Shown here piece by piece: positions 9,847 through 19,413 of a stretch of 42,209 nt of DNA. Within the stretch, counting starts at the first letter, position 1; each line of letters begins with the position of its first letter. The notes below the pieces were generated by a model that saw nothing but the letters and a program-made list of their open reading frames with translations, ran no database searches and was not told the origin of the DNA. A program made the position numbers and the translations under genes. Source of the DNA: Bacillota bacterium (lineage in GTDB: Bacteria > Bacillota > Limnochordia > Darwinibacteriales > Darwinibacteriaceae). The DNA lies in assembly GCA_012520315.1 (NCBI GenBank), contig JAAYOM010000048.1, positions 1 through 42,209 of the forward strand, read 5' to 3'.

Positions 9847-10887
9847 ATGAACGTTGCCCAGTTCTTTGTAGTCTTTGCAATCGCAGTGTCTGTTACCGCA
9901 GTCTTAACGCCTGTAGCTCGGCGCTTTGCTTTGAGGACGGGTTTAGTTGATGTGCCAAATCCCCGCAGGATTAATAAGGTACCCATGCCTACCGGCGGAG
10001 GCTTGGCTATTTTTGGCGGTTTACTGGCGGCCTCTGTAGTTGCGGACATTCCCCATTTTAAAGTTACAATTCTGACTGCTTTTCTGATCATGCTGTTGGG
10101 GCTCTTCGATGATCGCTTTGAATTATCTGCAGGCCTCAAGTTTGCCGGGCAGTTTGCTGCCGTTTTGATTTATGTTGTCTGGGGGCCACGCATAGAGTTT
10201 ATGAGCAATCCCTTCGGAGAAATGCTCTACCTGGGCAAGCTCTCTATTCCCTTGACCATGCTCTGGGTGTTGACCCTGATTAATATCATGAACTTCATCG
10301 ACGGCATTGACGGTCTAACTACCGGCATTACCCTAATTAGCGCGGTGGCTTTAACCACCTTGGCCCTGACTTTAGGCCGCTACGATGCAGCCCTCTTGGC
10401 GATGATTGTGGTAGGGGTATCTCTGGGCTTTTTACCCTACAACTTTAATCCTGCCCGGGTGTATCTAGGTGATGGCGGGGCGATGCTTTTAGGCTTCTTA
10501 TTAGCGGCGGTTTCTACAGAAGGTGCCCTTAAAGGGGCTGCGACCATCGGTATTTCAGTTCCCATCTTGATCTTAGTAGTTCCGGTCACAGACCTGGTCT
10601 GTGCGGTGGTTAGGCGTGCTCAAAAGGGAGTTCCTTTTTATCAAGCTGACCGTTCTCATTTTCATCATCGGCTCCTTGATTTAGGCTTTTCCCAGCGTCA
10701 AGTGGCTTATGTTGCTTATCTGATCACGGGGTTTTCAGCTGCAATGGCCATCCTAACCGCACATATGACCCGGGCCGCCTGGATTGTGGCACTCGCTTTA
10801 GGGCTGCTGTTTATGTACGGGTCGATGCGGGTTGGCATGATCAAGCCCTGGCAAGGATGGCGCAAGGAGGACACCAAGGATGTTTAA
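9847..10887 (+). CDS. tagO: Undecaprenyl-phosphate GlcNAc-1-phosphate transferase (TagO/WecA type)
   Basis: This integral membrane enzyme of the MraY/WecA family moves a HexNAc-1-phosphate from a UDP-sugar to undecaprenyl phosphate, the first step of many wall polymers and O-antigens. The 346-residue protein is hydrophobic throughout. Family motifs are visible: MNFIDGIDGLTTG, YLGDGGAMLLGF and HFHHRLLDLG (HxHHR). In Firmicutes this position, before wecB and the atp operon, is held by tagO; in a diderm it might equally serve a surface glycan. The 3' end overlaps wecB by 8 bases. Confidence 0.93.
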   Translation: MNVAQFFVVFAIAVSVTAVLTPVARRFALRTGLVDVPNPRRINKVPMPTGGGLAIFGGLLAASVVADIPHFKVTILTAFLIMLLGLFDDRFELSAGLKFAGQFAAVLIYVVWGPRIEFMSNPFGEMLYLGKLSIPLTMLWVLTLINIMNFIDGIDGLTTGITLISAVALTTLALTLGRYDAALLAMIVVGVSLGFLPYNFNPARVYLGDGGAMLLGFLLAAVSTEGALKGAATIGISVPILILVVPVTDLVCAVVRRAQKGVPFYQADRSHFHHRLLDLGFSQRQVAYVAYLITGFSAAMAILTAHMTRAAWIVALALGLLFMYGSMRVGMIKPWQGWRKEDTKDV

Positions 10888-11986
10888 ACTGGCGGTGGTT
10901 TTTGGCACCAGGCCCGAAGCCATTAAGATGGCTCCGCTTGTGCAGGCTTGTCAGGCTGTAGAAAGCTGGGATGTCAGGATCATCTGCACAGGGCAGCACC
11001 GAGAAATGGTGGATCAGGTCTTAGAACTTTTTGAACTCCAGGCAGATTATGACTTAAATATTATGAGCCATGGGCAGACTCTGAGTGATATTTCCCGGCG
11101 CACGCTGAAAGGTATGGAGGCAGTATTTGCAGATTGGCTCCCCGATTTGGTCTTGGTCCATGGGGATACCAGTACGGCCTTTGCAGCAGCTTTGGCCAGT
11201 TTTTATGCGAAAATTCCAGTAGGTCATGTGGAAGCAGGGCTCCGCACAGAGTCAATTCGCAATCCTTTTCCAGAAGAGGCCAATCGGCGTTTAATTGATG
11301 TTCTAGCTACCTGGTATTTTGCCCCGACCGAGCAGTCGGCCTTGAACCTAAAGCGGGAAGGCATTGATTCAAGTCGCATTTTTGTCACGGGCAACACAGT
11401 AATTGATGCTCTTTTGTCTGTGGTAAAAAGTGACTATCAGTTCAAGCAGCGCGAGCTGCAAAATCTTGATTTTGAAAAGCCCACCTTAGTTGTCACTGCC
11501 CATCGCAGGGAAAACTGGGGGGAACCTCTCAAGGATATCTGTGAGGCCCTTGTGGAAATAAGCAGGATAGAGGGGCTGCAGATTGTAGTGGCTATGCACC
11601 GCAATCCTAACATTCAGCGTGTGATGAAAGGTATTCTGGGGGACAGTCCGAATATAGCCTTAGTTGACGCACCGGACTATCTAGAGTTTGCCAATCTCTT
11701 GGCTAGATGTACATTGCTTTTGACAGACTCGGGCGGGCTGCAGGAAGAGGCACCTGCCTTACATAAACCGGTTTTAGTGATGCGTGAAGTTACCGAACGC
11801 CCAGAGGCTGTGCAGGCAGGGACGGTAAAGTTAGTTGGATCGAAAAAGCAGAATATTGTGGATGCGGTCCGAGAACTGCTTACTGATCCTGATCTCTATG
11901 CAAGAATGTCAAGTGCGCCTAACCCGTACGGCCATGGGCAGGCAGCAGAGACGATCTGCAAAATACTGCAAGAGAAATACAAGTAA
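10880..11986 (+). CDS. wecB: UDP-N-acetylglucosamine 2-epimerase (non-hydrolysing)
   Basis: The cytosolic enzyme interconverts UDP-GlcNAc and UDP-ManNAc, the ManNAc donor for teichoic-type or enterobacterial-type polymers. The 368-residue protein shows the expected motifs: [14 protein letters not shown] at the N-terminus, [36 protein letters not shown] and [11 protein letters not shown]. The start lies after GGAGG and overlaps tagO, so the two are likely co-translated. In Bacillus the equivalent gene is mnaA (yvyH); upstream of atp genes it is common in Clostridia-like genomes. Confidence 0.96.
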   Translation: MFKLAVVFGTRPEAIKMAPLVQACQAVESWDVRIICTGQHREMVDQVLELFELQADYDLNIMSHGQTLSDISRRTLKGMEAVFADWLPDLVLVHGDTSTAFAAALASFYAKIPVGHVEAGLRTESIRNPFPEEANRRLIDVLATWYFAPTEQSALNLKREGIDSSRIFVTGNTVIDALLSVVKSDYQFKQRELQNLDFEKPTLVVTAHRRENWGEPLKDICEALVEISRIEGLQIVVAMHRNPNIQRVMKGILGDSPNIALVDAPDYLEFANLLARCTLLLTDSGGLQEEAPALHKPVLVMREVTERPEAVQAGTVKLVGSKKQNIVDAVRELLTDPDLYARMSSAPNPYGHGQAAETICKILQEKYK

Positions 11987-12000
11987 TTGGGGGTATCGCA

Positions 12001-13509
12001 ATGGCAATGAGGCCGGATGAAATCGTAGCTGTCTTGAGGCGGCAAATTGAAGCGTTTGAATCTACCCTTGAGGTAGAAGACCTAGGTTCCGTCCTAATGG
12101 TTGGAGATGGAATTGCCCGTGTATATGGATTGGAAAAGGCGCTTGCCGGAGAACTTCTCGAGTTTCCAGGCGGCGTCTTTGGTATGGTATTGAACCTTGA
12201 GCAGGACAATATCGGTGTTGTTATCTTAGGACCTTATGAACACATCAAGGAAGGCGATCCGGTAAAACGGACCGGGAATGTTGTGCAGGTTCCGGTGGGC
12301 GAAGCGTTAATCGGCCGGATTGTTAACCCCTTAGGGCAGCCCATTGACGGCAAGGGTCCAATCAAGTCCGCTACGACTCGGCCCATTGAGGCGCAGGCTC
12401 CGGGGGTCGTTGACAGAGTTAGCGTGCATGAGCCGCTCCAAACAGGTCTCAAGTCTATCGACTCCCTGGTTCCGATTGGACGGGGCCAAAGGGAACTGAT
12501 CATTGGCGATAGGCAGACCGGCAAAACTGCCATTGCCGTAGATACTATTTTGAATCAGAAGGATCAGGATGTCATTTGCATTTATGTCGCCATCGGCCAA
12601 AAGGCATCGACTGTTGCCGGTGTAGTTGAGACCTTCGCTAAGCATGGGGCTTTAGATTATACTATCGTGGTTTCCGCCACAGCGAGCGAACCTTCTCCCT
12701 TGCTGTACATTGCGCCTTATGCAGGGGTAGCGATGGCAGAGGAGTTTATGTACGCTGGCAAAGATGTCCTCATCGTTTATGATGACCTATCTAAACATGC
12801 CACCGCTTATCGGGAGATGTCTTTGCTCCTGCGCAGACCGCCAGGGCGGGAAGCTTTCCCGGGGGATGTCTTTTACATACATTCCCGTCTGCTTGAGCGG
12901 GCAGCTAAACTCAATGACGAACTGGGCGGAGGTTCAATTACAGCGCTGCCGATTATTGAAACTCAGGCCGGAGATATCTCTGCCTATATCCCCACAAACG
13001 TGATCTCTATTACAGATGGACAGATCTTTTTGGAGTCAGATTTGTTTTACGCGGGAATTCGTCCAGCAATTAGCGTGGGTCGTTCTGTTTCCCGGGTTGG
13101 CGGTTCTGCCCAGGTCAAGATGATGCGCCAGGTGGCGGGTTCGCTTCGCCTGGACCTCTCACAGTATAGAGAATTGGCCGCCTTTGCCCAGTTTGGAGCT
13201 GATTTAGACCGGCAAACCCAGGCACGCATCGGCAGAGGTGAACGGATCTACGAGGTATTAAAACAAGAGCAGGCAAAACCCATGCCCGTAGAGGAGCAGG
13301 CCGTTTCCCTCTATGTAGCAATTAACGGATACTTGGACAGCATTGCAGTAAATGATATAGTCCGCTTCGAGAGGGAGTTTCTAGATTTTCTCCGTAAAGA
13401 GCATCAGGAAGTCCTCCAAGAACTGAGGGACACAAGAGAGCTTTCGGAAGAAATCGAAACCAGGTTGAAAAAGCTGATTGTGGAGTTTAAGAAAGACTTC
13501 GTTAGTTAG
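12001..13509 (+). CDS. atpA: F-type ATP synthase subunit alpha
   Basis: The alpha subunit forms the non-catalytic nucleotide-binding part of the F1 hexamer. Its 502 residues are the normal length. The Walker A motif is [15 protein letters not shown], and the N-terminal region, the ATP-binding core and the C-terminal helical domain all appear intact. RBS GGGGGT precedes the ATG. It begins only 14 bases after wecB, where most bacteria would have atpI, atpB, atpE, atpF and atpH. None of those is found in this window. Confidence 0.97.
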   Translation: MAMRPDEIVAVLRRQIEAFESTLEVEDLGSVLMVGDGIARVYGLEKALAGELLEFPGGVFGMVLNLEQDNIGVVILGPYEHIKEGDPVKRTGNVVQVPVGEALIGRIVNPLGQPIDGKGPIKSATTRPIEAQAPGVVDRVSVHEPLQTGLKSIDSLVPIGRGQRELIIGDRQTGKTAIAVDTILNQKDQDVICIYVAIGQKASTVAGVVETFAKHGALDYTIVVSATASEPSPLLYIAPYAGVAMAEEFMYAGKDVLIVYDDLSKHATAYREMSLLLRRPPGREAFPGDVFYIHSRLLERAAKLNDELGGGSITALPIIETQAGDISAYIPTNVISITDGQIFLESDLFYAGIRPAISVGRSVSRVGGSAQVKMMRQVAGSLRLDLSQYRELAAFAQFGADLDRQTQARIGRGERIYEVLKQEQAKPMPVEEQAVSLYVAINGYLDSIAVNDIVRFEREFLDFLRKEHQEVLQELRDTRELSEEIETRLKKLIVEFKKDFVS

Positions 13510-13520
13510 GGGGGCTGAAG

Positions 13521-14393
13521 ATGGCACAATCGAGCCGCGACATTAAACGGCGGATTTCCAGCATCTCAAAAACCCAGCAAATCACTAAGGCCATGGAGAT
13601 GATTGCAGCCTCCAAACTGCGCAGCGCTCAAGAAACGGTGATCAGCACCCGTCCCTATTATGAACGCTTAACAAGTTCCCTGGGAACAGCCTTGAGGGCA
13701 GCTGAACAGGCAGGTGAGGACATGCCGGCAATCATTCGAGACAGGGCAGGAGACTCCCATTGCTTGCTTGTTTTCGCTGCAGATCGCGGTTTAGCAGGAG
13801 GTTACAACGCTGCCATTATCCGGCAGGCTGAGGCATTTCTCAAGGAGTATCCAGATACAGAAATGGTGATGGTGGGCCGCAAAGTCCGGGATCATTTCCG
13901 CCGGCGGAATCGAACCGCCTTGGCTGAGTTTGTAGGGATTGGCGATACAGCCAATCTAAGGGTAGCCCAAGACATAGGGCATGTGATCTTTGACTTTTTT
14001 GTCCATGGGCTTTTTGACAATGTGACCATTTTGTACACTGAGTTTATCAACACTGTGACACATCGGGTTAAACTGCGCCCTGTCTTGCCCTTACCGGAGC
14101 AAATAAAGGAGACCAAGGGTGATGGACCGGAACCCTTGTATGTATATGAGCCCTCTATAAATGGGGTGCTGGAGACTTTGATTCCCCTATATGTAGATGC
14201 CGCAGTGTACCAGGCTCTAACTGAGGCGAAGGCCAGTGAGCTAGGGGCACGAATGAATGCCATGCGCAATGCTACCGATAATGCTGGGGAGCTGATTCAA
14301 GAGTTGACCATTAGCTATAACAGAGCACGGCAAGCTCAGATTACAAAGGAAATTGCGGAAATCGTGGGCGGTGCAGATGCATTGGAATCGTAG
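13521..14393 (+). CDS. atpG: F-type ATP synthase subunit gamma
   Basis: Gamma is the central rotating shaft of F1. The protein has 290 residues. Both termini form the coiled coil: the N-terminal IKRRISSISKTQQITKAMEM and the C-terminal NRARQAQITKEIAEIVGGA, which are the most conserved parts of the family. It sits 11 bases after atpA with a GGGGGG ribosome site, in normal alpha-gamma-beta-epsilon order. Confidence 0.97.
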   Translation: MAQSSRDIKRRISSISKTQQITKAMEMIAASKLRSAQETVISTRPYYERLTSSLGTALRAAEQAGEDMPAIIRDRAGDSHCLLVFAADRGLAGGYNAAIIRQAEAFLKEYPDTEMVMVGRKVRDHFRRRNRTALAEFVGIGDTANLRVAQDIGHVIFDFFVHGLFDNVTILYTEFINTVTHRVKLRPVLPLPEQIKETKGDGPEPLYVYEPSINGVLETLIPLYVDAAVYQALTEAKASELGARMNAMRNATDNAGELIQELTISYNRARQAQITKEIAEIVGGADALES

Positions 14394-14401
14394 AACTGTG
14401 A

Positions 14402-15837
<1,436 letters not shown>

Positions 15838-15838
<1 letters not shown>

Positions 15839-16242
15839 TGGCTGCCTTCACCTTAGAAGTTGTGACGCAAGAACGAACTGTAGTCATGACGGAAGTAGAG
15901 TACGCGCTCCTGCCTGGCGTAGACGGAAGCTTTGGAGTGCTCAGCGGTCATCAGCCTATTATGGCTTCCCTTGACCTTGGCGTGCTTGAATTTGGCCCCC
16001 TCCATGGCAAGCGCCGGAAGATAGCCCTTGGCGGCGGTTTTATGGAAATGCACGGCAGCAGGCTTACTGTAATGGCTCATACTGCTGAGCTGTCTGAGGA
16101 AATCGATGTGCTCCGGGCTAGACAGGCGAAGCAACGGGCAGAAGAGAGGCTCGCGGATCGGGATGGCGATCTGGACATCGCCCGGGCACAAATTGCCCTG
16201 CAAAAGGCGCTGCTTCGTTTGAAAGTGGCAAACGGCGACTAA
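15838..16242 (+). CDS. atpC: F-type ATP synthase subunit epsilon
   Basis: Epsilon is the small stalk subunit that couples gamma to the c-ring and can inhibit ATP hydrolysis. The protein has 134 residues. The N-terminal beta-sandwich is recognisable from TLEVVTQERTV and LPGVDGSFGVLSGHQP, and a C-terminal helical hairpin rich in Ala, Arg and Glu (from about residue 85) is present. Translation is coupled to atpD through TAATG. A strong terminator follows within 10 bases, so this ends the operon. Confidence 0.96.
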
Positions 16243-16249
16243 AGTTATT

Positions 16250-16276
16250 CCCCCCTGATTTTTCAGGGGGGTTTTT
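16250..16276 (+). terminator. Intrinsic terminator after atpC
   Basis: A perfect 9-bp stem (CCCCCCTGA / TCAGGGGGG) with a TTTT loop is followed directly by TTTTT. It closes the atp operon just before the sporulation genes. Confidence 0.93.
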
Positions 16277-16305
16277 GTATAGTACTTCCCTTCCCGGACA
16301 TACTA
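16277..16305 (+). promoter_or_regulatory. Sigma-F/G-like forespore promoter for spoIIQ
   Basis: GTATA at 16277-16281 and GGACATACTA at 16296-16305 are separated by 14 bases. The second block matches the sigma-F -10 consensus GGnnAnAHTR at every defined position and the first matches GYATA. In Bacillus spoIIQ is made in the forespore from a sigma-F promoter, so sequence and context agree. The expected start point is near 16312, leaving a very short leader with the AGGCGGTGA ribosome site. Confidence 0.68.
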
Positions 16306-16324
16306 TCCCCAAGGCGGTGATAGT

Positions 16325-17041
16325 ATGCGAGCATGGAGAAGTGTGAAAGACAAACTGAGACAAGCTTGGTACAGGCGGGACAAGCAAAGAATGTTGGTTT
16401 TTATCATGATCGGATTAGCGCTGCTTACTGGTATTGGCGTAGGCATGTATAGAGCCTGGACGCCGGAGGAACCGGTTGCTACAGCCCCGCAGCTGAATTG
16501 GGAAGAACTCGAGGCGGTTGTGGAAGAGAGGGTACAGCGTGTGATCGCTGACTTTTATCCCTGGGTGCTGGATGGCCCCATTCAGCTTGCCGCGGTGGAA
16601 CCGCCGGCCAGTGTGCTGCCGGAGCCAACAGAGATGAGACCAGAGAAAGAAGGGGAACCAGAGCCTCAGCTGTCCTTTGAACATCTGATTTGGCCAGTTC
16701 AGGGCGAAGTAGCCACACCTTTTGGCTGGTATCGGCATCCGGTTTATGGGGATTGGCGATTTAACGCGGGTCTGGAGTTCAGCTCCGCCGACAGCCCGGT
16801 GCGAACTGTGCTCCCTGGTGAAGTTGTCGCAGTCAATTCCAACGGACTGGAGACAGAACTCATCATCGATCATGGCAGCGGCTGGCTTTCTACATACCGA
16901 TCAGTAAGAGCCATTCAGGTGGGACCAGGCGACAAGGTCAAACAGAACCAAAATATTGCGCTTCCCGAAAGCACCGGCCTGGTCTTTTTTGGACTGACCC
17001 ACAATGGAAAGCCAGTTAACCCTCAGGCGTTTCTCCATTAA
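16325..17041 (+). CDS. spoIIQ: SpoIIQ-like forespore protein with degenerate LytM/M23 domain
   Basis: In Bacillus, SpoIIQ is a forespore membrane protein whose LytM-like domain docks with SpoIIIAH across the engulfment space. The 238-residue protein has one membrane segment (about 24-41), a linker with an acidic and proline-rich part (95-118), and a peptidase M23/LytM fold (122-238). The metal site is not conserved: the first HxGxD motif reads N147-A-G-L-E151, and the last HxH reads L219-V-F221, so it is unlikely to be an active endopeptidase. Position between the atp operon and spoIIID-mbl is the same general order as in Bacillus. A non-sporulation M23 anchor protein is the alternative. Confidence 0.83.
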   Translation: MRAWRSVKDKLRQAWYRRDKQRMLVFIMIGLALLTGIGVGMYRAWTPEEPVATAPQLNWEELEAVVEERVQRVIADFYPWVLDGPIQLAAVEPPASVLPEPTEMRPEKEGEPEPQLSFEHLIWPVQGEVATPFGWYRHPVYGDWRFNAGLEFSSADSPVRTVLPGEVVAVNSNGLETELIIDHGSGWLSTYRSVRAIQVGPGDKVKQNQNIALPESTGLVFFGLTHNGKPVNPQAFLH

Positions 17042-17047
17042 TGCTAA

Positions 17048-17076
17048 GCATATTCAAAGCCCCGCAGCATATAAAT
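17048..17076 (+). promoter_or_regulatory. Sigma-E-like mother-cell promoter for spoIIID
   Basis: GCATATT at 17048-17054 and CATATAAAT at 17068-17076 are 13 bases apart and resemble the sigma-E elements (ATATT-type -35, CATACAAT-type -10, 6 of 8 matches). The spacing from the ATA of the -35 is 15 bases. The predicted start, near 17083, leaves about 22 bases before the ATG with AGGGGGAAG as ribosome site. Bacillus spoIIID is a sigma-E gene, so context supports it. Confidence 0.5.
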
Positions 17077-17104
17077 GTATAAAAAGTGCTAGGGGGAAGC
17101 GCAG

Positions 17105-17371
17105 ATGAGAGACTATATCCGCAAGCGGGTGGTGGATGTAAGTTTATATATTGTGAAAACCAAAGCCACTGTACGACAGGCGGCTACCGTGTTTGGAGTG
17201 AGTAAGAGTACCATCCACAAGGATGTGACAGAGCGCTTGCCACGCATAAATAGAGAACTGGCTGAACAGGTGAAACAGGTGCTCGAGGTAAACAAGTCGG
17301 AACGGCATATTAGGGGCGGTGAGGCGACCAAGCGCAAGTATAGTGTGAAGGGTGCCACTCGAGCTTCTTAG
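17105..17371 (+). CDS. spoIIID: Sporulation transcriptional regulator SpoIIID
   Basis: SpoIIID is a small DNA-binding protein that tunes sigma-E and sigma-K genes in the mother cell during sporulation. The 88-residue length is as expected. A helix-turn-helix is visible at about residues 23-44 (VRQAATVFGVSKSTIHKDVT), and the C-terminal basic part (HIRGGEATKRKYS) matches the family's second DNA-contacting element. The next gene is mbl, exactly as in Bacillus and most spore formers. This gene is the clearest sign of endospore formation in the window. Confidence 0.95.
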   Translation: MRDYIRKRVVDVSLYIVKTKATVRQAATVFGVSKSTIHKDVTERLPRINRELAEQVKQVLEVNKSERHIRGGEATKRKYSVKGATRAS

Positions 17372-17468
17372 AATACTAAATGAAAAAAGGATTTGCCTCC
17401 TCTGTGGCGAATTTTATTCCAGCGTGACAATGGGAAAGTCACGGATGCGTGTCGGAGGGGGCAATAGA

Positions 17469-18482
17469 ATGTTCAGCAAGGATATTGGAATTGACTTAGG
17501 TACAGCTAACATACTGGTTCATGTGCGGGGCAAAGGTGTTGTTATCCATGAACCGTCGGTTGTGGCCATTGACGTAGATACTCAGAAAATATGTGCCATT
17601 GGCGAGGAAGCCCGGGCGATGATCGGCCGCACACCTGGCAATATTCGGGCTATTAAGCCGCTCAATGAAGGGGTTATTGCAGATTTTCAAATAACTGAAG
17701 AAATTCTCAAACACTTCATTCGCAAAGTTGCCGGACGAGGCTTTAGACCGCGGGTTATGGTTTGCGTTCCCTCTGGGATTACCACAGTTGAAAAACGGGC
17801 TGTGCTGGAAGCTGCGACGCTTTCCGGCGCCAAGGAAGTCTACCTGGTGACCGAGCCTATTGCGGCAGCTGTTGGCTGCGGGTTGGATATTGCTGCCCCC
17901 AGCGGCAGTATGGTCGTGGATATTGGGGGAGGAACCACAGATATTGCCGTCATATCCCTTGGCGGTGAAGTGACATCAGAGTCTCTTAGAATTGGCGGTT
18001 CCCACATTGAGGAAGCCATAGTTCGCCATGTGAAGCGAGTGTACAACCTCGCCATCGGCGACCGGACCGCTGAAGATATAAAAACCACGATTGCAAGTAC
18101 ATATCCTAGTCCTGACAGGAAGATGTCTATTCGGGGCAGAGACTTGGTCACTGGTTTGCCGGCAACTGTGGAAATCACCTCCGTTGATGTTTACCCTGCC
18201 TTGGAAGAACCCGTATTTGCCATTGTAGATGCCATTCGGGGTGTCTTAGAAGTCACACCGCCGGAACTGGCTGCAGATATTATGAATAAGGGCATGTCTC
18301 TAACTGGCGGCGGATCCCTATTAGATGGTATACCGCGCTTGATCCAGGAAAGAACAGGCGTTCCGGTTACGTTGGCTGACGAGCCATTGAGCTGCGTTGT
18401 GCGGGGTACCGGGCAGATTTTAGATTCCATTGACAGTATGCCCCGGACGCCTTTTGTTGCCAGTTATACTAAAGGGCGCTAA
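17469..18482 (+). CDS. mbl: MreB-family rod-shape protein (Mbl)
   Basis: Mbl is a bacterial actin that guides side-wall synthesis. The ATG at 17469, preceded by GGAGGGGG, gives 337 residues beginning MFSKDIGIDLGTAN, normal for MreB proteins; a longer open frame from 17352 has no support. The phosphate-1 motif DIGIDLGTAN and the phosphate-2 motif VVDIGGGTTDIAV of the actin fold are clear, as is LTGGGSLLDGIP near the C-terminus. The location right after spoIIID identifies it as the Mbl-type paralogue rather than MreB. Confidence 0.94.
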   Translation: MFSKDIGIDLGTANILVHVRGKGVVIHEPSVVAIDVDTQKICAIGEEARAMIGRTPGNIRAIKPLNEGVIADFQITEEILKHFIRKVAGRGFRPRVMVCVPSGITTVEKRAVLEAATLSGAKEVYLVTEPIAAAVGCGLDIAAPSGSMVVDIGGGTTDIAVISLGGEVTSESLRIGGSHIEEAIVRHVKRVYNLAIGDRTAEDIKTTIASTYPSPDRKMSIRGRDLVTGLPATVEITSVDVYPALEEPVFAIVDAIRGVLEVTPPELAADIMNKGMSLTGGGSLLDGIPRLIQERTGVPVTLADEPLSCVVRGTGQILDSIDSMPRTPFVASYTKGR

Positions 18483-18489
18483 AAAATGC

Positions 18490-18517
18490 TAAAGTTTTGC
18501 TTTTCCCTTGCCGATAG
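18490..18517 (+). promoter_or_regulatory. Sigma-28 (SigD/FliA)-type flagellar promoter
   Basis: TAAAGTTT at 18490-18497 and GCCGATAG at 18510-18517 match the flagellar sigma-28 elements (TAAA, GCCGATA) nearly perfectly; the gap between TAAA and GCC is 16 bases, within the Bacillus sigma-D range. It stands before the first of six flagellar genes. The -10 lies inside the 5' arm of the mbl terminator hairpin. Confidence 0.78.
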
Positions 18518-18535
18518 TAATGGCAAGGGAATTTT
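18503..18535 (+). terminator. Intrinsic terminator after mbl
   Basis: A perfect 10-bp stem TTCCCTTGCC / GGCAAGGGAA with a 9-base loop is followed by TTTT. It would stop mbl transcripts, whereas transcripts from the overlapping sigma-28 promoter begin inside it and escape. Confidence 0.75.
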
Positions 18536-18537
18536 AT

Positions 18538-19287
18538 ATGGGAGGTGATCTTATACTTCGAGGTATTTATACGGCAGCATCAGGCATGCTGGTAGAATCA
18601 CTCCGGATGGATGTGTCCAGTAATAACTTGGCAAACGTAGATACCGCAGGGTTCCAAAAGCAAACGGCCCACATTTACTCACTCCCTGAAACACCTGTAC
18701 ATAGAGTGCATCAGAAAACAAGCCGCTTGCTTGGGGTGTTGGGCACGGGAGCATTGGTGGATGGGAGCCGCTCCTCTTTTTCACCAGGGGCGCTGCGCAC
18801 CACGGAAAATCCCCTGGATTGCGCCTTGATAGGACATGGATTTTTTGCAGTATCCACCCCCGAGGGTACAAGATACACTAGAGATGGAAGATTTACTGTC
18901 AGCCAGAGCGGTCTATTGACTACATTGAGCGGCCATCTGGTTCGGGGCGAGAACGGCTCCATCTACGTAGGGGAAGGCAGTGTGCGAATTAACGAGGCGG
19001 GAGAGGTCTTTGTCGACGGTGAAATGGTAGACAAGCTCTTGGTTGTAGAGTTTAATGAACGGGACGCTCTAGTGCGGCATGGGTCCAATCTCTACGAGGC
19101 GCTGCCTGAGGCAGGAACTCCCTTCAGGTACCGAGCAACAATTGCGCCGGGAACCATCGAGCTGGCTAATGTGAATGTAGTTTCCGAAATGGTCAACCTG
19201 ATTAACATTCAGCGAAGTTATGAGGCCAATCAAAAGGTGATTCAGGCCTTTGATGAGACACTAGGCAAGATTATTAACGAAGTATAA
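18538..19287 (+). CDS. flhO: Flagellar basal-body rod protein, FlgG/FlgF family (FlhO-like)
   Basis: This is a rod component of the flagellar basal body; Bacillus has two such genes, flhO and flhP, after mbl. Family signatures are the N-terminal LRGIYTAASGM and SSNNLANVDTAGFQKQ, and the C-terminal ELANVNVVSEMVNLINIQRSYEAN pattern that forms the rod coiled coil. The start is odd. A very strong ribosome site GGAGGTGATC (18541-18550) is followed 7 bases later by ATA at 18553, exactly where family members begin with M-[LI]-R-G. The ATG at 18538 used here is the first usual codon but lies before that site and lacks its own. Confidence 0.93.
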   Translation: MGGDLILRGIYTAASGMLVESLRMDVSSNNLANVDTAGFQKQTAHIYSLPETPVHRVHQKTSRLLGVLGTGALVDGSRSSFSPGALRTTENPLDCALIGHGFFAVSTPEGTRYTRDGRFTVSQSGLLTTLSGHLVRGENGSIYVGEGSVRINEAGEVFVDGEMVDKLLVVEFNERDALVRHGSNLYEALPEAGTPFRYRATIAPGTIELANVNVVSEMVNLINIQRSYEANQKVIQAFDETLGKIINEV

Positions 19288-19329
19288 GAGCTTTTTGGGG
19301 CATAGGCTGGACTGGAAACAGAAGCCTGA

Positions 19330-19357
19330 GAAACTATCAACCGACTGCGATAGTTTC
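19330..19357 (+). repeat. Inverted repeat between the two rod genes
   Basis: GAAACTATC and GATAGTTTC form a perfect 9-bp stem with a 10-base loop. The following bases (ATACCCCTTTCTT) are not a good T-run, so it may be a weak terminator, an mRNA stability element or a processing site. The 126-base gap to flgG holds no other clear signal. Confidence 0.6.
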
Positions 19358-19413
19358 ATACCCCTTTCTTGTGTTATGTTTTATTTCAAACGTACAAGGA
19401 GGGTTTTTTTGTT

